33,497 bases of DNA from Desulfobacula sp. (GTDB taxonomy: Bacteria > Desulfobacterota > Desulfobacteria > Desulfobacterales > Desulfobacteraceae): assembly GCA_028280105.1 (NCBI GenBank), contig JANQML010000102.1, forward strand, positions 1-33,497. The letters are read 5' to 3'. Made by a program: the position numbers and the translations under genes. Of the stretch, positions 1 to 9,537 are shown one piece after another (the stretch's first letter is position 1; the number at the start of each line of letters is the position of its first letter). The notes below the pieces were generated by a model. It had not been told where the DNA came from and ran no database searches. It saw nothing but the letters and a program-made list of their open reading frames with translations.

Positions 1-1
1 A

Positions 2-1240
2 AAAAAGGATGAACTGACAGATGTAAAAATCCGGTCCGTGGGGTTTCCCGGCCTTGCCGCAGTGGCGCAGGCCGATCCCAAAAGGGAGACCTTCTGCTAT
101 AACTCCTGGCATTTTACAGGCGGGGACCGCATCCTCCATGACAAGGGAGGGTGCAATTACATCCCCCTTTTCTACCATGAGGGTCCGGGCCATTATCAGA
201 TGAAAAATGCAGATACCGATGTTTTCATGGTCAGGACCACGCCCATGGATAAAAACGGGTTCTTCAATTTCGGGATTGCCAATTCATTCCAGAGGGCCCA
301 GGCAGAACGTGCCGGAACCGTGATCGTCGAGGTGAATGAGAACATTCCCCGCTGCTATGGCGGGTATCACGAAGGGCTTCACATTTCAGAGGTGGACCGG
401 GTGGTTGAAGGTGACCATGCGCCGCTCTTTTCCCTGCCGGATCCCGATATCAGCCCGGAGGATAAAAAAATTGCCGAACGGGTCACCCAGCGCATCGAAA
501 ACAATGCCTGCCTGCAGCTGGGCATCGGTGCCATGCCCAATGCCATCGGCAATATGATTTCAGAATCCGGTTTAAAGGACCTGGGGGTCCATACCGAGAT
601 GCTCTGTGATTCTTTTGTGAACATGTACGAGGCCGGCTGCATCTCCGGGCGGGCCAAGTCGGCTGACCCGGGGAAGATGGTCTACACCTTTGCCCTGGGG
701 TCCCAGCGGCTCTACGATTTCCTCGATCATAATCCGGTCTGCGCCAGCTATCCCGTGGACTACACCAACAGGCTTGAAACCATCGCCTCCAATGACAGGG
801 CCATTGCCGTGAACAACGCTGTCGAGGTGGATCTCTACGGACAGGTCTCCTCTGAATCATCCGGGTTCAGGCAGATATCGGGCACCGGCGGCCAGTTTGA
901 TTACAGCTACGGCAGCTACCACTCCAGGGGCGGCCAGTCCTTTATCTGTCTGGCATCGACCAAAACAGGCAAAGACGGGAAAATCAGGTCCAGGATCAAA
1001 CCCTTCCTGGATCACGGCAGTGTCGTCACTCTGCCCCGGACCTGCGTCCAGTACGTTGTCACGGAATACGGTATCGCCAACCTCAAGGGCAAGTCGACCT
1101 GGGAACGGGCCAAAGCCCTTATCGATATTGCCCATCCCGACTTCAGAGAGGAACTTATGAAGTCGGCTGAACACCAGAATATCTGGCGGCCGTCAGGTGT
1201 TTTGGTGCGGGATCCGGAAGAGCTGAACAAGGCGATGTAA
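2..1240 (+). CDS. Acetyl-CoA hydrolase/CoA-transferase family protein (5'-truncated by window edge)
   Basis: This looks like a family I CoA-transferase of the 4-hydroxybutyrate/butyryl-CoA:acetate CoA-transferase type, which moves CoA between acyl-CoA and a carboxylate in the cytoplasm. The frame is open to the left edge; a GTG at 38 is an internal valine, not a convincing start, so the N-terminus lies outside the window. About 413 residues are visible against a usual 430-450. Family-like segments include [18 protein letters not shown] (a glutamate here, codon 596-598, is my candidate for the catalytic one, not verified), [34 protein letters not shown] and [10 protein letters not shown]. The acyl-CoA dehydrogenase starts 54 bp downstream, with the thiolase after it, so the enzyme probably activates or exchanges short-chain acids for beta-oxidation. 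The exact substrate cannot be read from the sequence. Confidence 0.88.
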   Translation, partial: KKDELTDVKIRSVGFPGLAAVAQADPKRETFCYNSWHFTGGDRILHDKGGCNYIPLFYHEGPGHYQMKNADTDVFMVRTTPMDKNGFFNFGIANSFQRAQAERAGTVIVEVNENIPRCYGGYHEGLHISEVDRVVEGDHAPLFSLPDPDISPEDKKIAERVTQRIENNACLQLGIGAMPNAIGNMISESGLKDLGVHTEMLCDSFVNMYEAGCISGRAKSADPGKMVYTFALGSQRLYDFLDHNPVCASYPVDYTNRLETIASNDRAIAVNNAVEVDLYGQVSSESSGFRQISGTGGQFDYSYGSYHSRGGQSFICLASTKTGKDGKIRSRIKPFLDHGSVVTLPRTCVQYVVTEYGIANLKGKSTWERAKALIDIAHPDFREELMKSAEHQNIWRPSGVLVRDPEELNKAM

Positions 1241-1294
1241 AGAGATGAACGGTGGTTTTAAAAACCCCGGTCGATTAAAGAGGAGAGAAACAGA

Positions 1295-3106
1295 ATGGCA
1301 CAACAGATCGCAGACAGACGGGATGTGGATTTTGTGTTGCACGAACAGCTCAAGATCGCCGATCTCACCCGATATGAAGTATTTGAAGAATTCAACCGCA
1401 AGACCGTGGATCTGATTGTCTCGGAGGCCAGGAACCTTGCCGTAAAAGAGCTTCTTCCCTGTTTTAAGGAAGGGGATGAATTAGGGTGCCGCTTTGAAAA
1501 TGGGACCGTTAAAGTGCCTGAGCCCTACCACCGGGCGCTGGAAATGCTCAGGGACGGGGAGTGGACCGCCATGTGCGATAAGCCCGAATGGGGAGGGCAG
1601 GCCATGCCCGCCACCGTGGCCCTGGCAGCGACCCATTTTTTTTACGGTGCCAATTACCCGTTCATGGTGCACAACCTTTTGACCCACGGCGCCGGAAAAC
1701 TGGTTGAGACATTTGGAACGGATGAACAAAAAAAAATATATCTGAAAAAAATGTATACTGGCCAATGGGGCGGTACCATGCTTTTAACCGAACCTGAAGC
1801 CGGCTCGGATGTGGGCGCCCTGACCACAAAGGCGGTAAAGAACGCGGACGGCACATATTCGATCACCGGGAACAAGATCTTTATCTCCAGCGGTGAAAAC
1901 GACCTGGTTGATAACATCATCCACCCGGTGCTGGCCAGGATAGAAGGGGCCCCCGAAGGCACGGCCGGCATCTCCCTTTTTCTGGTGCCCAAATACCGGG
2001 TGAACCCGGACGGCAGCCCGGGTGAGTTCAACGATGTGGTCTGCACCGGCATTGAAGAGAAGATGGGCATCCACGGCAGTCCCACCTGTTCCCTGGCCCT
2101 GGGGGGCAGCGGCAATTGCATCGGCACCCTGCTCGGAAAGGAAAACAAGGGCATGAGCGCCATGTTTGTCATGATGAACGAGGCCCGGCTCCAGGTGGGG
2201 ATGCAGGGCTTCTCCTGCGCGTCCGCCTCTTATCTCAACGCCCTGAATTATGCCCGTCAAAGGATTCAGGGGAAGGCCGTCGGGGCGGCCAGGGATGACG
2301 CTGCCGTCCCCATCATCCGGCACCCGGACATCCGGCGCCAGCTTTTGACCATGAAATCCTACACCGAAGGCATGAGAAGCATCATGTTTTTCATCGGGCT
2401 GATGGAAGACATGGTCAAGGTCTGCCCCAGCAGTGAGGAGAAAGAAAGGTACCAGGGGCTGATTGATGTCCTCATTCCTGTTGCCAAAGGGTATGTGACG
2501 GACCGGGCCTTTGAATTGTGCAGTATGGGTCTCCATGTCTTCGGCGGATACGGTTTTACAAAGGAATATCCCCAGGAACAGCTGCTCAGGGACTGCAAGA
2601 TCACCCAGATATATGAGGGCACCAACGGGATCCAGGCCATGGACTTTTTGGGCAGAAAGCTGTGCATGAATAAGGGAAAGGGATTTTCAGACCTTCTCAA
2701 AGAAGTGGAAAAGACCGTTGATTCGGCCGCAGATATCGATGATCTGTCCGGACCTGCCGGCATTTTAGAAAGGGCGCTCTCCCGGCTGAAAACCACTGCC
2801 GCAGGTATGGCAGAGGCCATCCAAAGCGATAATATACACCCTGCATTTGCCAATGCCGCTCCTTTTCTCGATGTGACCGGCGATACCCTGATCGCATGGA
2901 TGCTCCTGTGGCGGGCCTCCATTGCTTCAAAGGAACTGGGTGGAAAACCCAAGAAAAAAGATAAGGCCTTTTATGAGGGCCAGGTTAAAAGCGCCCAATT
3001 TTTTATCCGTAACCTATTACCCGTATCCATGGCGAAAATGGATGCCATTCTTGCAATGGACACCAGTGTAATTGATATTTCAGACGCTGCCATGGGTCCA
3101 AAATGA
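1295..3106 (+). CDS. Acyl-CoA dehydrogenase, long (~600 aa) DmdC/AidB-like subgroup
   Basis: This is an FAD-dependent acyl-CoA dehydrogenase that would introduce the alpha,beta double bond of an acyl-CoA and pass electrons to an electron-transfer flavoprotein. It has 603 aa, longer than the roughly 380-aa classical enzymes and like the group that includes 3-methylmercaptopropionyl-CoA dehydrogenase (DmdC), with an extra C-terminal helical domain (about residues 470-600). The central region carries LTEPEAGSDVGAL and GIEEKMGIHGSPTCSL. E441 in QIYEGTNGIQ sits at the usual catalytic-base position. A strong ribosome site (AGAGGAGAG) precedes ATG 1295. The stop overlaps the region before the thiolase, so the two are likely co-transcribed. 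The length suggests a DmdC-like substrate but does not prove it; short- or branched-chain acyl-CoA is equally possible. Confidence 0.9.
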   Translation: MAQQIADRRDVDFVLHEQLKIADLTRYEVFEEFNRKTVDLIVSEARNLAVKELLPCFKEGDELGCRFENGTVKVPEPYHRALEMLRDGEWTAMCDKPEWGGQAMPATVALAATHFFYGANYPFMVHNLLTHGAGKLVETFGTDEQKKIYLKKMYTGQWGGTMLLTEPEAGSDVGALTTKAVKNADGTYSITGNKIFISSGENDLVDNIIHPVLARIEGAPEGTAGISLFLVPKYRVNPDGSPGEFNDVVCTGIEEKMGIHGSPTCSLALGGSGNCIGTLLGKENKGMSAMFVMMNEARLQVGMQGFSCASASYLNALNYARQRIQGKAVGAARDDAAVPIIRHPDIRRQLLTMKSYTEGMRSIMFFIGLMEDMVKVCPSSEEKERYQGLIDVLIPVAKGYVTDRAFELCSMGLHVFGGYGFTKEYPQEQLLRDCKITQIYEGTNGIQAMDFLGRKLCMNKGKGFSDLLKEVEKTVDSAADIDDLSGPAGILERALSRLKTTAAGMAEAIQSDNIHPAFANAAPFLDVTGDTLIAWMLLWRASIASKELGGKPKKKDKAFYEGQVKSAQFFIRNLLPVSMAKMDAILAMDTSVIDISDAAMGPK

Positions 3107-3120
3107 AAAGGAAGGAATCA

Positions 3121-4371
3121 ATGCAAGACGTTGTAGTTGTTTCAGCCTGCAGGACAGCCATCGGTGCCTTTGGGGGCAGCTTAAAAGAGATGAACGGCCC
3201 CTTGATCGCATCGGTGACCATGAAAGAGGCGGTCAGGCGTGCCGGTATCGATCCGGCCTTGATCGATGATGTCAGGTACGGCTGTTGTATCGAGCACCAT
3301 GACAACCTGAATGTCGCCCGGGTGGGGGCGCTCATGGCCGGGATCCCGGATACGGTGCCTGCCGTCACTGTCAACCGCGTCTGCATCTCCGGCATGGAGG
3401 CGGTCCTTTCCGGGGTTGCCATGATACAGGCGGGAATGGCGGAGGTCATACTGGCCGGCGGTGTGGAGCATATGTCCGGCATCCCGTATTCGGTCCCCAT
3501 GGCCAGGTGGGGGTGCCGCCTACAGGATCAGCCGTTTGTGGATGCCATGATCCATGCGCTTCACTGCGGTTCCCACCTGCTACCTCTTGACGAGTCCACA
3601 CCCCTGGATACCCGGACGGCCCCGGCAAGCTTTTTTAGGGGAAAACCCTATATCATGGGCCATACAGCGGAGTTTGTCGCTCAGTACATGGGCATTTCAA
3701 GGGAAGAGATGGATGAGGTGGCGCTCAGGAGCCACAACAATGCGGAACGGGCCAGTATGGACGGTTCGTTCAGCGGCGAGATCGTTCCGGTTCATGTGCC
3801 CCGGCGGAAACAAGACCCCCTTGTCTTTGACAGGGACGAGCACTTCAGGCCGGGGATGACCATGGCAGACTTAGAACGGCTGGCACCGGCATTTGTCCCT
3901 GAAAATGGTAAGGTCACCGCAGGAAACGCCAGCGGCATCAATGACGGATCATCCGGCATGATTATCATGTCGGAAAAAAAGGCGGATGAACTGGGATTAA
4001 GGCCCATGGCCAGGATAAAGGCAAGCGGAATAGGGGCCTGTCATCCCACCATCATGGGGCTATCGCCTGTGCCTGCGGTAAACCGGCTCATGGAGAAAAG
4101 CGGGCTGGCCATTGATGATTTTGAGCTGGTTGAAGTCAACGAGGCCTTTGCCGCCCAGTATATCGGATGTGAACGGGAACTGGGACTCAACCGCGAGATC
4201 ACCAATGTGAACGGCTCCGGCATCGGCCTGGGCCATCCCATCGGATCCACAGGTGCCAGAATCATAATTTCACTGATCTATGCCATGAAAAATCGGGGCA
4301 AATCCCTTGGCCTGTCAACCTTGTGCGGGGGCGGGGGCGTATCAATGGCATGTGCCGTTGAAATGATTTAA
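3121..4371 (+). CDS. Acetyl-CoA C-acyltransferase (thiolase)
   Basis: The 416-aa product is a thiolase catalysing reversible thiolytic cleavage of 3-ketoacyl-CoA or condensation of two acetyl-CoA. It opens with VVVSACRTAIGAFGGSL and has the nucleophilic cysteine C88 in NRVCISGMEA. The GHPIGSTGAR histidine and the CGGGGVSMA cysteine near the C-terminus complete the usual Cys-His-Cys set. I chose ATG 3121 because a GGAAGG site lies just upstream and the family N-terminus begins there. An in-frame ATG at 3103 overlaps the dehydrogenase stop and would add six charged residues. It is the last gene of the CoA-transferase/dehydrogenase/thiolase operon and is followed by a strong hairpin terminator. 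Whether it runs in the degradative or biosynthetic direction is not visible. Confidence 0.93.
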   Translation: MQDVVVVSACRTAIGAFGGSLKEMNGPLIASVTMKEAVRRAGIDPALIDDVRYGCCIEHHDNLNVARVGALMAGIPDTVPAVTVNRVCISGMEAVLSGVAMIQAGMAEVILAGGVEHMSGIPYSVPMARWGCRLQDQPFVDAMIHALHCGSHLLPLDESTPLDTRTAPASFFRGKPYIMGHTAEFVAQYMGISREEMDEVALRSHNNAERASMDGSFSGEIVPVHVPRRKQDPLVFDRDEHFRPGMTMADLERLAPAFVPENGKVTAGNASGINDGSSGMIIMSEKKADELGLRPMARIKASGIGACHPTIMGLSPVPAVNRLMEKSGLAIDDFELVEVNEAFAAQYIGCERELGLNREITNVNGSGIGLGHPIGSTGARIIISLIYAMKNRGKSLGLSTLCGGGGVSMACAVEMI

Positions 4372-4433
4372 ATATTTGTAGGAGATGGTTGGGGTTTCTT
4401 ATACTCAGGCGTCTTATTTACTTTTCAAAGAAC

Positions 4434-4474
4434 AAAAGACTGCCCCTGCGGCAGATCCGCAGGGGCAGTCTTTT
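4434..4474 (+). terminator. Rho-independent terminator, 18-bp perfect stem
   Basis: Perfect inverted repeat: arms 4434-4451 and 4457-4474 (AAAAGACTGCCCCTGCGG and its complement) around a 5-nt loop. The right arm ends in TTTT and the left arm begins with AAAA, so it could work in both directions. It lies 63 bp after the thiolase stop and most likely ends that operon. Confidence 0.85.
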
Positions 4475-4971
4475 CCAAATGGCAAATGGTTGACGGAACC
4501 ATTAGGCTCCACAGTTATTAATACCACAATGTAACATTTATACAAGTATTTTTTTCCAGGGCCGGAAATCAACGTAACATGTCCGGGCGGGAAACCCCAT
4601 TTGATCAACATTTGATCCTTTACAATTCTTTTAAGCTCGTTTTTTACAAACGTCGTTGACCCTTCCCTTAAACATATTGCCGGTTCTCCCTGCTGACCGG
4701 TAAAACCGCTGCATTCAGGTCTCTCATCATATGGCAGTGCAGGCCAGGGGCCGCATGAAATCAGGAACAATCGGATTCAACGGTAAACGAAGCCTTGACG
4801 GGTAACCCGGATTAATTTAAAACCCCCGGCTATGCCCGGGGAGATGGAAAAGCGGTAAAGAAATAATTAAAATACTTTTGATCCGTGTCACAAAAGCTGG
4901 TAAAAATTGATCAATAAGGTTGATACAATTGTATCAACGATTTTTGTGACTTTAGCCGGGAGTATGGAACA
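4475..4971. other. Intergenic region with palindrome, no convincing gene
   Basis: About 500 bp separate the terminator from the FIST-domain gene. A minus-strand frame (4770-4414, TTG start, 118 aa) is open but runs through the terminator hairpin, has no ribosome site and resembles nothing I know, so I do not call it a gene; it could be a decayed remnant. The downstream end carries nested inverted repeats described separately. Confidence 0.5.
4919..4938. promoter_or_regulatory. 20-bp perfect palindrome, candidate operator
   Basis: GTTGATACAATTGTATCAAC is a perfect dyad ending 33 bp before the start of the FIST-PAS-SpoIIE gene. A second pair of arms, GTCACAAAA (4887-4895) and TTTTGTGAC (4942-4950), surrounds it but is centred 10 bp further left. 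The position and symmetry fit a binding site for a dimeric repressor or activator. No known regulator is assigned. Confidence 0.5.
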
Positions 4972-7491
4972 ATGATCAGAGTCGGCCTGGGGCAATCGGA
5001 ACATATCGACACACTTACTGCGGTTGAAAATGCTGTCTTGCAATGCCGCCAAATGCTTGTCGGCTGTCAGCCAAATGCCGGTATCGTTTTTGCCGGAGTC
5101 AATTTTGACCATCGTCTGATGCTTGATGAGATTCTCGGCCAGTTTCCAGGAATGGATCTTATCGGCTGTACCACTGCCGGTGATTTTTCATCCGGTTACG
5201 GATTTAGCGAAGACTCCGTCAGTTTGTTGGCGTTCTACTCGGATGACATAGAAATCGGGATCGGAGTGGGCCGGTCGATTTCAGACGATCCGGAAGCAGC
5301 TGTTCAAGCCGCAGTTAAACACGCCTCAGAGAATCTGTCAAAACCGCCGTCTGTCTGTCTGACCTTTCCGGACGGATTCCATACCTCATTCGGCCCGGTT
5401 ATGAAGATCCTCAACCTGGCGCTCGGTCATGGCTGCCCGGTATTCGGGGGTGCCGCAGGAACCCTGTGGAATGAAGATCTTGCGCCGCTTCAGTTTTACA
5501 AGGATGAGATTCTGGTGAATGCCATTCCGATCATGCTGTTCAGCGGGCCTCTTGAGTACTCCTTTTCCATCGCAAACAGCTGGCAGCCCGTTGGTAAGCA
5601 AACCACAATTACCAACGCCGAGGGCCTTGTGGTCAAAAACATCGGTAACTTCACCGCAGTTGATTTTTATCGTCATTATTTAGGGGATCATTCCGAACCG
5701 GCACGGGAATTTATTCTGGCAGTATACGATAAAGACGGTGACCATAAATATTTACGGGCACCCGTCCATTACAATGAAGACAAAAGTATCACATTTTCAG
5801 AATCAATCCCCATGGGCGCAACTGTCCAGCTTACAGAAGCGACCCGTAAGGTTATGATTGACGATACCCAAAGCACATCCCGAAAAATAGCCGGTCAACT
5901 GTCCGGCATGGTGCCTCAGTTCGTCATGGCCTTTTCCTGTGCATTTCGAAAGGATATACTTGGAACGCGTGTGGAAGAGGAACTCAAAATATTAGGAAGC
6001 AGCCTCCCCAAGCAGCTGCCCATAGTCGGATTTTATTCCTTTGGCGAAATTGCCCCCCTGGTAAGGGGAGAGGAGAGTTATTTCCATGGGGCAACCCTGG
6101 TGACGCTTCTAATCGGACACAGCAACGGGCATTCCGGAACAAAAGATGAGATTGGGTTGCCTCAACCATCAGCCGTTGACCCCGGCCCGGCAGACATGAC
6201 GGATTCCGGTGATGCGCAGAGCATAGACCGTCTCAAGCTAGAAAATGAGTTCCTGAAAAGAAAGCTAAGCCGTTCGGAATCCTATCGTGAACGGCTGGAG
6301 GAAATTAAAGATTTCAATTCCAATTTGCATCACAAGATCATCGTTGAAGTCGAAGAGGCCAGGAAAGAAGTCCAGCAAAAAGAATCTCTTTTACGAAAAA
6401 GTGAAGAAAAATACCGCCGGATTGTCACAACTGCAGGCGAAGGGTTTATTCTGATGGACGAGGATATGATCATTACCGATGTGAATGACGCCCTTTGCCG
6501 GTTAATCGGTTATGAGAAAAAAGAGCTGATCGGTAAAACGCCTTTGGATTTCGGGGCTGACGAATTCAGAGAATTTTTATCCGTAAATCAGGAAACCATC
6601 TCGTCTGAAGAATACCGGACATTCGAAGGCACTTTAAAGGCAAAAGACGGTTCACTTATTCCAATCCTCACCCATGGGAGTAAGCTGAGAGACGACAGCG
6701 GGACCGTTATCGGAAACATGGCGTTTGTGACCGACCTGACAGAACAAAAAAAGGCTTTGGCGCTTGCTGCAGAGGTCCAGAAGAACCTTCTGCCCCGATA
6801 TGGTGTCCATATTCCCGGTCTGGATGTTGCGGGTAAAAATGTTTCCTGTGATGAGATCGGTGGTGACTATTTCGATTTTTTGGATCAGACAGACTATCCC
6901 AATGCACCCTTGAGCATAGTGGTTGGTGATATCGCCGGCCACGGAGTTGATGCCGCACTTCTTATGACAACCGCCCGTGCTTTTTTGCGTATGCGCGCCT
7001 CGCAATCCGGAGATATTTCAGAGATCATCAACGAGATGAATCGCCACCTGACATCGGATGTCCTCGACACAGGCAGATTTATGACATTGTTTTATCTGGC
7101 CATTGATCCGGATAAAAAGCATCTGCGATGGGTCCGTGCCGGACATGATCCGGCAATCATTTACGATCCCAGACAAAATACGTTTGAAGAGTTAACCGGT
7201 ATCGGAATGGCCCTGGGGGTGAGTGAAGATTTCCGATACGAGGAAAATGTAAAGACAATTGTTGATGACGGGCAGATCATTGCATTGGGCACGGACGGCA
7301 TATGGGAAGCCCGTAACAAAGAAGGTGATATGTTCGGCAAAGAGAAATTTCGCCAGATCATTCGGCAGAACGCCAAAGAAAACGCCGTCAACATATTGAA
7401 CGCTGTCTATGATGAACTCAATCAGCATACCAGGGGGCTTAAATCCGATGATGATATTACCCTTGTTATTGCAAAGGTGAGTCGCTCTTAA
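4972..7491 (+). CDS. FIST-PAS-SpoIIE (PP2C-type) sensor phosphatase
   Basis: This 839-aa cytoplasmic signalling protein has no transmembrane segment. In order it shows a FIST N domain (about residues 10-205, with DLIGCTTAGDFSS), a FIST C domain (about 215-375, with MAFSCAFRKDILG and GFYSFGEIAP), a charged coiled coil (about 405-470), a PAS domain (about 478-595) and a SpoIIE/RsbU-type PPM phosphatase (about 600-835). The phosphatase keeps its metal-binding acidic motifs EIGGDYFD, GDIAGHG, GTDGIWEARN and DDDITLV, so it is probably active. FIST domains are thought to sense small ligands such as amino acids. The usual target of RsbU-like phosphatases is a phosphorylated anti-sigma antagonist, but no such partner lies in this window. 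ATG 4972 follows a modest GGGAG site and the palindromic region. Confidence 0.9.
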   Translation: MIRVGLGQSEHIDTLTAVENAVLQCRQMLVGCQPNAGIVFAGVNFDHRLMLDEILGQFPGMDLIGCTTAGDFSSGYGFSEDSVSLLAFYSDDIEIGIGVGRSISDDPEAAVQAAVKHASENLSKPPSVCLTFPDGFHTSFGPVMKILNLALGHGCPVFGGAAGTLWNEDLAPLQFYKDEILVNAIPIMLFSGPLEYSFSIANSWQPVGKQTTITNAEGLVVKNIGNFTAVDFYRHYLGDHSEPAREFILAVYDKDGDHKYLRAPVHYNEDKSITFSESIPMGATVQLTEATRKVMIDDTQSTSRKIAGQLSGMVPQFVMAFSCAFRKDILGTRVEEELKILGSSLPKQLPIVGFYSFGEIAPLVRGEESYFHGATLVTLLIGHSNGHSGTKDEIGLPQPSAVDPGPADMTDSGDAQSIDRLKLENEFLKRKLSRSESYRERLEEIKDFNSNLHHKIIVEVEEARKEVQQKESLLRKSEEKYRRIVTTAGEGFILMDEDMIITDVNDALCRLIGYEKKELIGKTPLDFGADEFREFLSVNQETISSEEYRTFEGTLKAKDGSLIPILTHGSKLRDDSGTVIGNMAFVTDLTEQKKALALAAEVQKNLLPRYGVHIPGLDVAGKNVSCDEIGGDYFDFLDQTDYPNAPLSIVVGDIAGHGVDAALLMTTARAFLRMRASQSGDISEIINEMNRHLTSDVLDTGRFMTLFYLAIDPDKKHLRWVRAGHDPAIIYDPRQNTFEELTGIGMALGVSEDFRYEENVKTIVDDGQIIALGTDGIWEARNKEGDMFGKEKFRQIIRQNAKENAVNILNAVYDELNQHTRGLKSDDDITLVIAKVSRS

Positions 7492-7547
7492 CTGACTCAA
7501 ACCCAAGGGTGCAACGATGGGGCGGATGCACAGGGATGGTTTAAATC

Positions 7548-7775
7548 TTATTCGGCGGGAGGTGGGGCACCCTGCCAGACAACACACTGTGGAAAGGGAA
7601 TTTCAATACCGTTTGTTTCAAGGGCTGTTTTAATTTTCCACAACAGTCTGGTATAGAGTGAATGACTTTTTCTGAACGGATGAAAACCAATTCTCATCCA
7701 TCCTATCTGTTTTACAGGTCCAACCTTTCTTCGTACCGGTGTTATGATGACCGCATTTTTCAATTCTTTTAAATT
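7548..7775 (-). pseudogene. C-terminal remnant of an MscS-type mechanosensitive channel
   Basis: A short minus-strand frame encodes a segment ending ALETNGIEIPFPQCVVWQ, which matches the typical C-terminal end of small-conductance mechanosensitive channels (GIEIPFPQ followed by a basic tail). The upstream pore and membrane helices are absent: the frame runs directly into the 3' end of the Na/Pi cotransporter gene on the same strand. I therefore read it as the tail left after a deletion, not a functional gene. The only possible start (minus ATG at 7811) lies inside the neighbouring gene and lacks a ribosome site. The family call rests on this motif only. Confidence 0.45.
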
Positions 7776-7788
7776 GCCGTTTGTTCCG

Positions 7789-9456
7789 TTAGGGTTCAAT
7801 CGCTCTGTCAAATGTGTCGGCTCCCTCCTTGGTGAGCATCAGATCCTTGACGCTGAAAATGAACATCCGGCAGGCCTGGGTGAAGAGACGGTTGACCAGG
7901 AAGAGGGTGGACAGGTCCAGTTGTTCCGTCCTGCCTGCCGATGAGGTCTGAACAATACTTTGAATAAACGAATTATCAGCGGTCTCCACCCGGTTAAAGA
8001 CGTTTAGTAGGGTGTCATAACGGTATTGCAGATCATCTGAAGAGATCACTTCATTTATTTCGTTGTACAGTGCAATCAGCCGTTTTCTGAAACGGTCGTA
8101 CTGAAGATTGAGAAAGGCGGAATCCGATGCTTCAAATTCGTCAAAATTCGGACGGATCCCTTTAAAATTCTTAACCGAATTCATGATGTTTCTGGAAGCA
8201 AGAATCATTCTCTCCAGGTCCCGTAAAACCCACGGATCAAGTTTCTGGGTCTGGATCATTGCATAATAGGCAATGATGGCGGAGTGCAGCTCTTTGATCC
8301 GGGTATACAATTCATCGGTGGTCAGTCTCTTTCCCTTTTCAAAGGGCAGCGGCTCTTCAAAAACAAGGCGTTTATCAATATGAAGTGACTTTAACGTATA
8401 CCACTGACACTCCTGGAGCAGGTGTACGGTTTCATTCTTAAGTGCAATAACGGCGGTATCAATCTCTTCTGCCGGTGTATTGTCAATATAAACACAGACA
8501 CGCTCCTTGCGGGCCGGGAACAATTTGACCAGAAATACCGTCATAACGTGTACAACGGGCAGAAAAATCAGTACACCGGTGACGTTGAATATGGTGTGGA
8601 ACAGGGCCAGCCCCATGGGACCGTCGGTTGAGGTATCGATAAAAAGGTTGACCACCATCACCATGGCAGGGAGTGTGGCAAAGGCAATGGTAGCGGTTAC
8701 CAGGTTAAAGACCAGGTGGCTGGCTGCCACCCGTTTTTTGGCGGGTGTGCCGCCGACAGCTCCCAGAAGAACCGTAACTGTCGTACCGATATTCGACCCG
8801 ATGACTAAGGCTGCCGCCATGTCAAAGGACATCAGCTGGCTGTCCAGGGCCGTCAGTGCGATGGCAATGGTGGCGGCACTTGCCTGCATGACTGCGGTCA
8901 TCAGCATGCCGATGAGCAGGCACTTCCAAAGCGCCAGATCCCTGAACCGGCTCGGATCAATGGTTTGTGAAAAGGCCTCAACACTGGTTTTCATGTAGTC
9001 CAGGCCGAGAAACAGGAATCCGAACCCGATCAGGAGACGGTTGATGTGATAAAGACGGGTGCCGGGTTTGAACAGGATCAGTCCCAGCGCACCGATGCCG
9101 ATGAACGGAAGAGCAAAGGTTTCTATTTTAATCTTAAACCCAAGTGTGGCGACAATCCATGCGGTCAGGGTGGTTCCGATATTTGAACCCAGGATGACGC
9201 CGATGGCGTTTTCCATGCTCATAATACCGGCACCCACAAAGGCAAGGACCATGAGCGAAACCGCCGAACTGCTCTGAAGAAGTGCCGTGACCAGGGTCCC
9301 GTTTGCAATGGCCTTTAACCGGGTGTTGGTATAATCGCGTATAATCCGGCGAAACGCCCTGCCGGACAGATCTTTTACGGAATTTTCAAGCAACTGCATC
9401 CCAAAGAGAAAGATTCCCAAGCCTGCAAACATTTTCCAATAATCAAAGGGCAGCAT
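7789..9456 (-). CDS. Na+/phosphate cotransporter (NptA/YjbB family) with PhoU-like tail
   Basis: The 555-aa integral membrane protein belongs to the Na/Pi-cotransporter family and would move phosphate with sodium across the inner membrane. Two repeated halves are visible: QSSSAVSLMVLAFVGAG plus GSNIGTTLTAW (about residues 60-105) and QASAATIAIALTAL plus GSNIGTTVTVLL (about 200-245). The QSSS/QASA repeats are the family's transport signature. After the membrane part, residues of about 340-555 are hydrophilic, helical and PhoU-like, probably a cytoplasmic regulatory domain. ATG 9456 leaves the expected short N-terminus before the first helix. Bacterial members can export or import phosphate, and the direction cannot be deduced. 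The gene stands alone on the minus strand, with a channel-gene remnant just after it. Confidence 0.88.
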   Translation of the reverse strand: MLPFDYWKMFAGLGIFLFGMQLLENSVKDLSGRAFRRIIRDYTNTRLKAIANGTLVTALLQSSSAVSLMVLAFVGAGIMSMENAIGVILGSNIGTTLTAWIVATLGFKIKIETFALPFIGIGALGLILFKPGTRLYHINRLLIGFGFLFLGLDYMKTSVEAFSQTIDPSRFRDLALWKCLLIGMLMTAVMQASAATIAIALTALDSQLMSFDMAAALVIGSNIGTTVTVLLGAVGGTPAKKRVAASHLVFNLVTATIAFATLPAMVMVVNLFIDTSTDGPMGLALFHTIFNVTGVLIFLPVVHVMTVFLVKLFPARKERVCVYIDNTPAEEIDTAVIALKNETVHLLQECQWYTLKSLHIDKRLVFEEPLPFEKGKRLTTDELYTRIKELHSAIIAYYAMIQTQKLDPWVLRDLERMILASRNIMNSVKNFKGIRPNFDEFEASDSAFLNLQYDRFRKRLIALYNEINEVISSDDLQYRYDTLLNVFNRVETADNSFIQSIVQTSSAGRTEQLDLSTLFLVNRLFTQACRMFIFSVKDLMLTKEGADTFDRAIEP

Positions 9457-9537
9457 ATCGGTCCATCCATGAGAGAAGAGTCGTTATTTCTGGCATATAA
9501 TCAATCATTTTTTATTTAAAATCAAACCATAAACGCA

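Noticed and set aside
3103..3120. The upstream thiolase start at 3103 overlapping the dehydrogenase stop.
   Set aside because: The GGAAGG site is positioned for 3121 and the thiolase family N-terminus begins there.
4414..4770. A minus-strand 118-aa ORF with TTG start.
   Set aside because: It runs through the strong terminator hairpin, has no ribosome site and no recognisable family.
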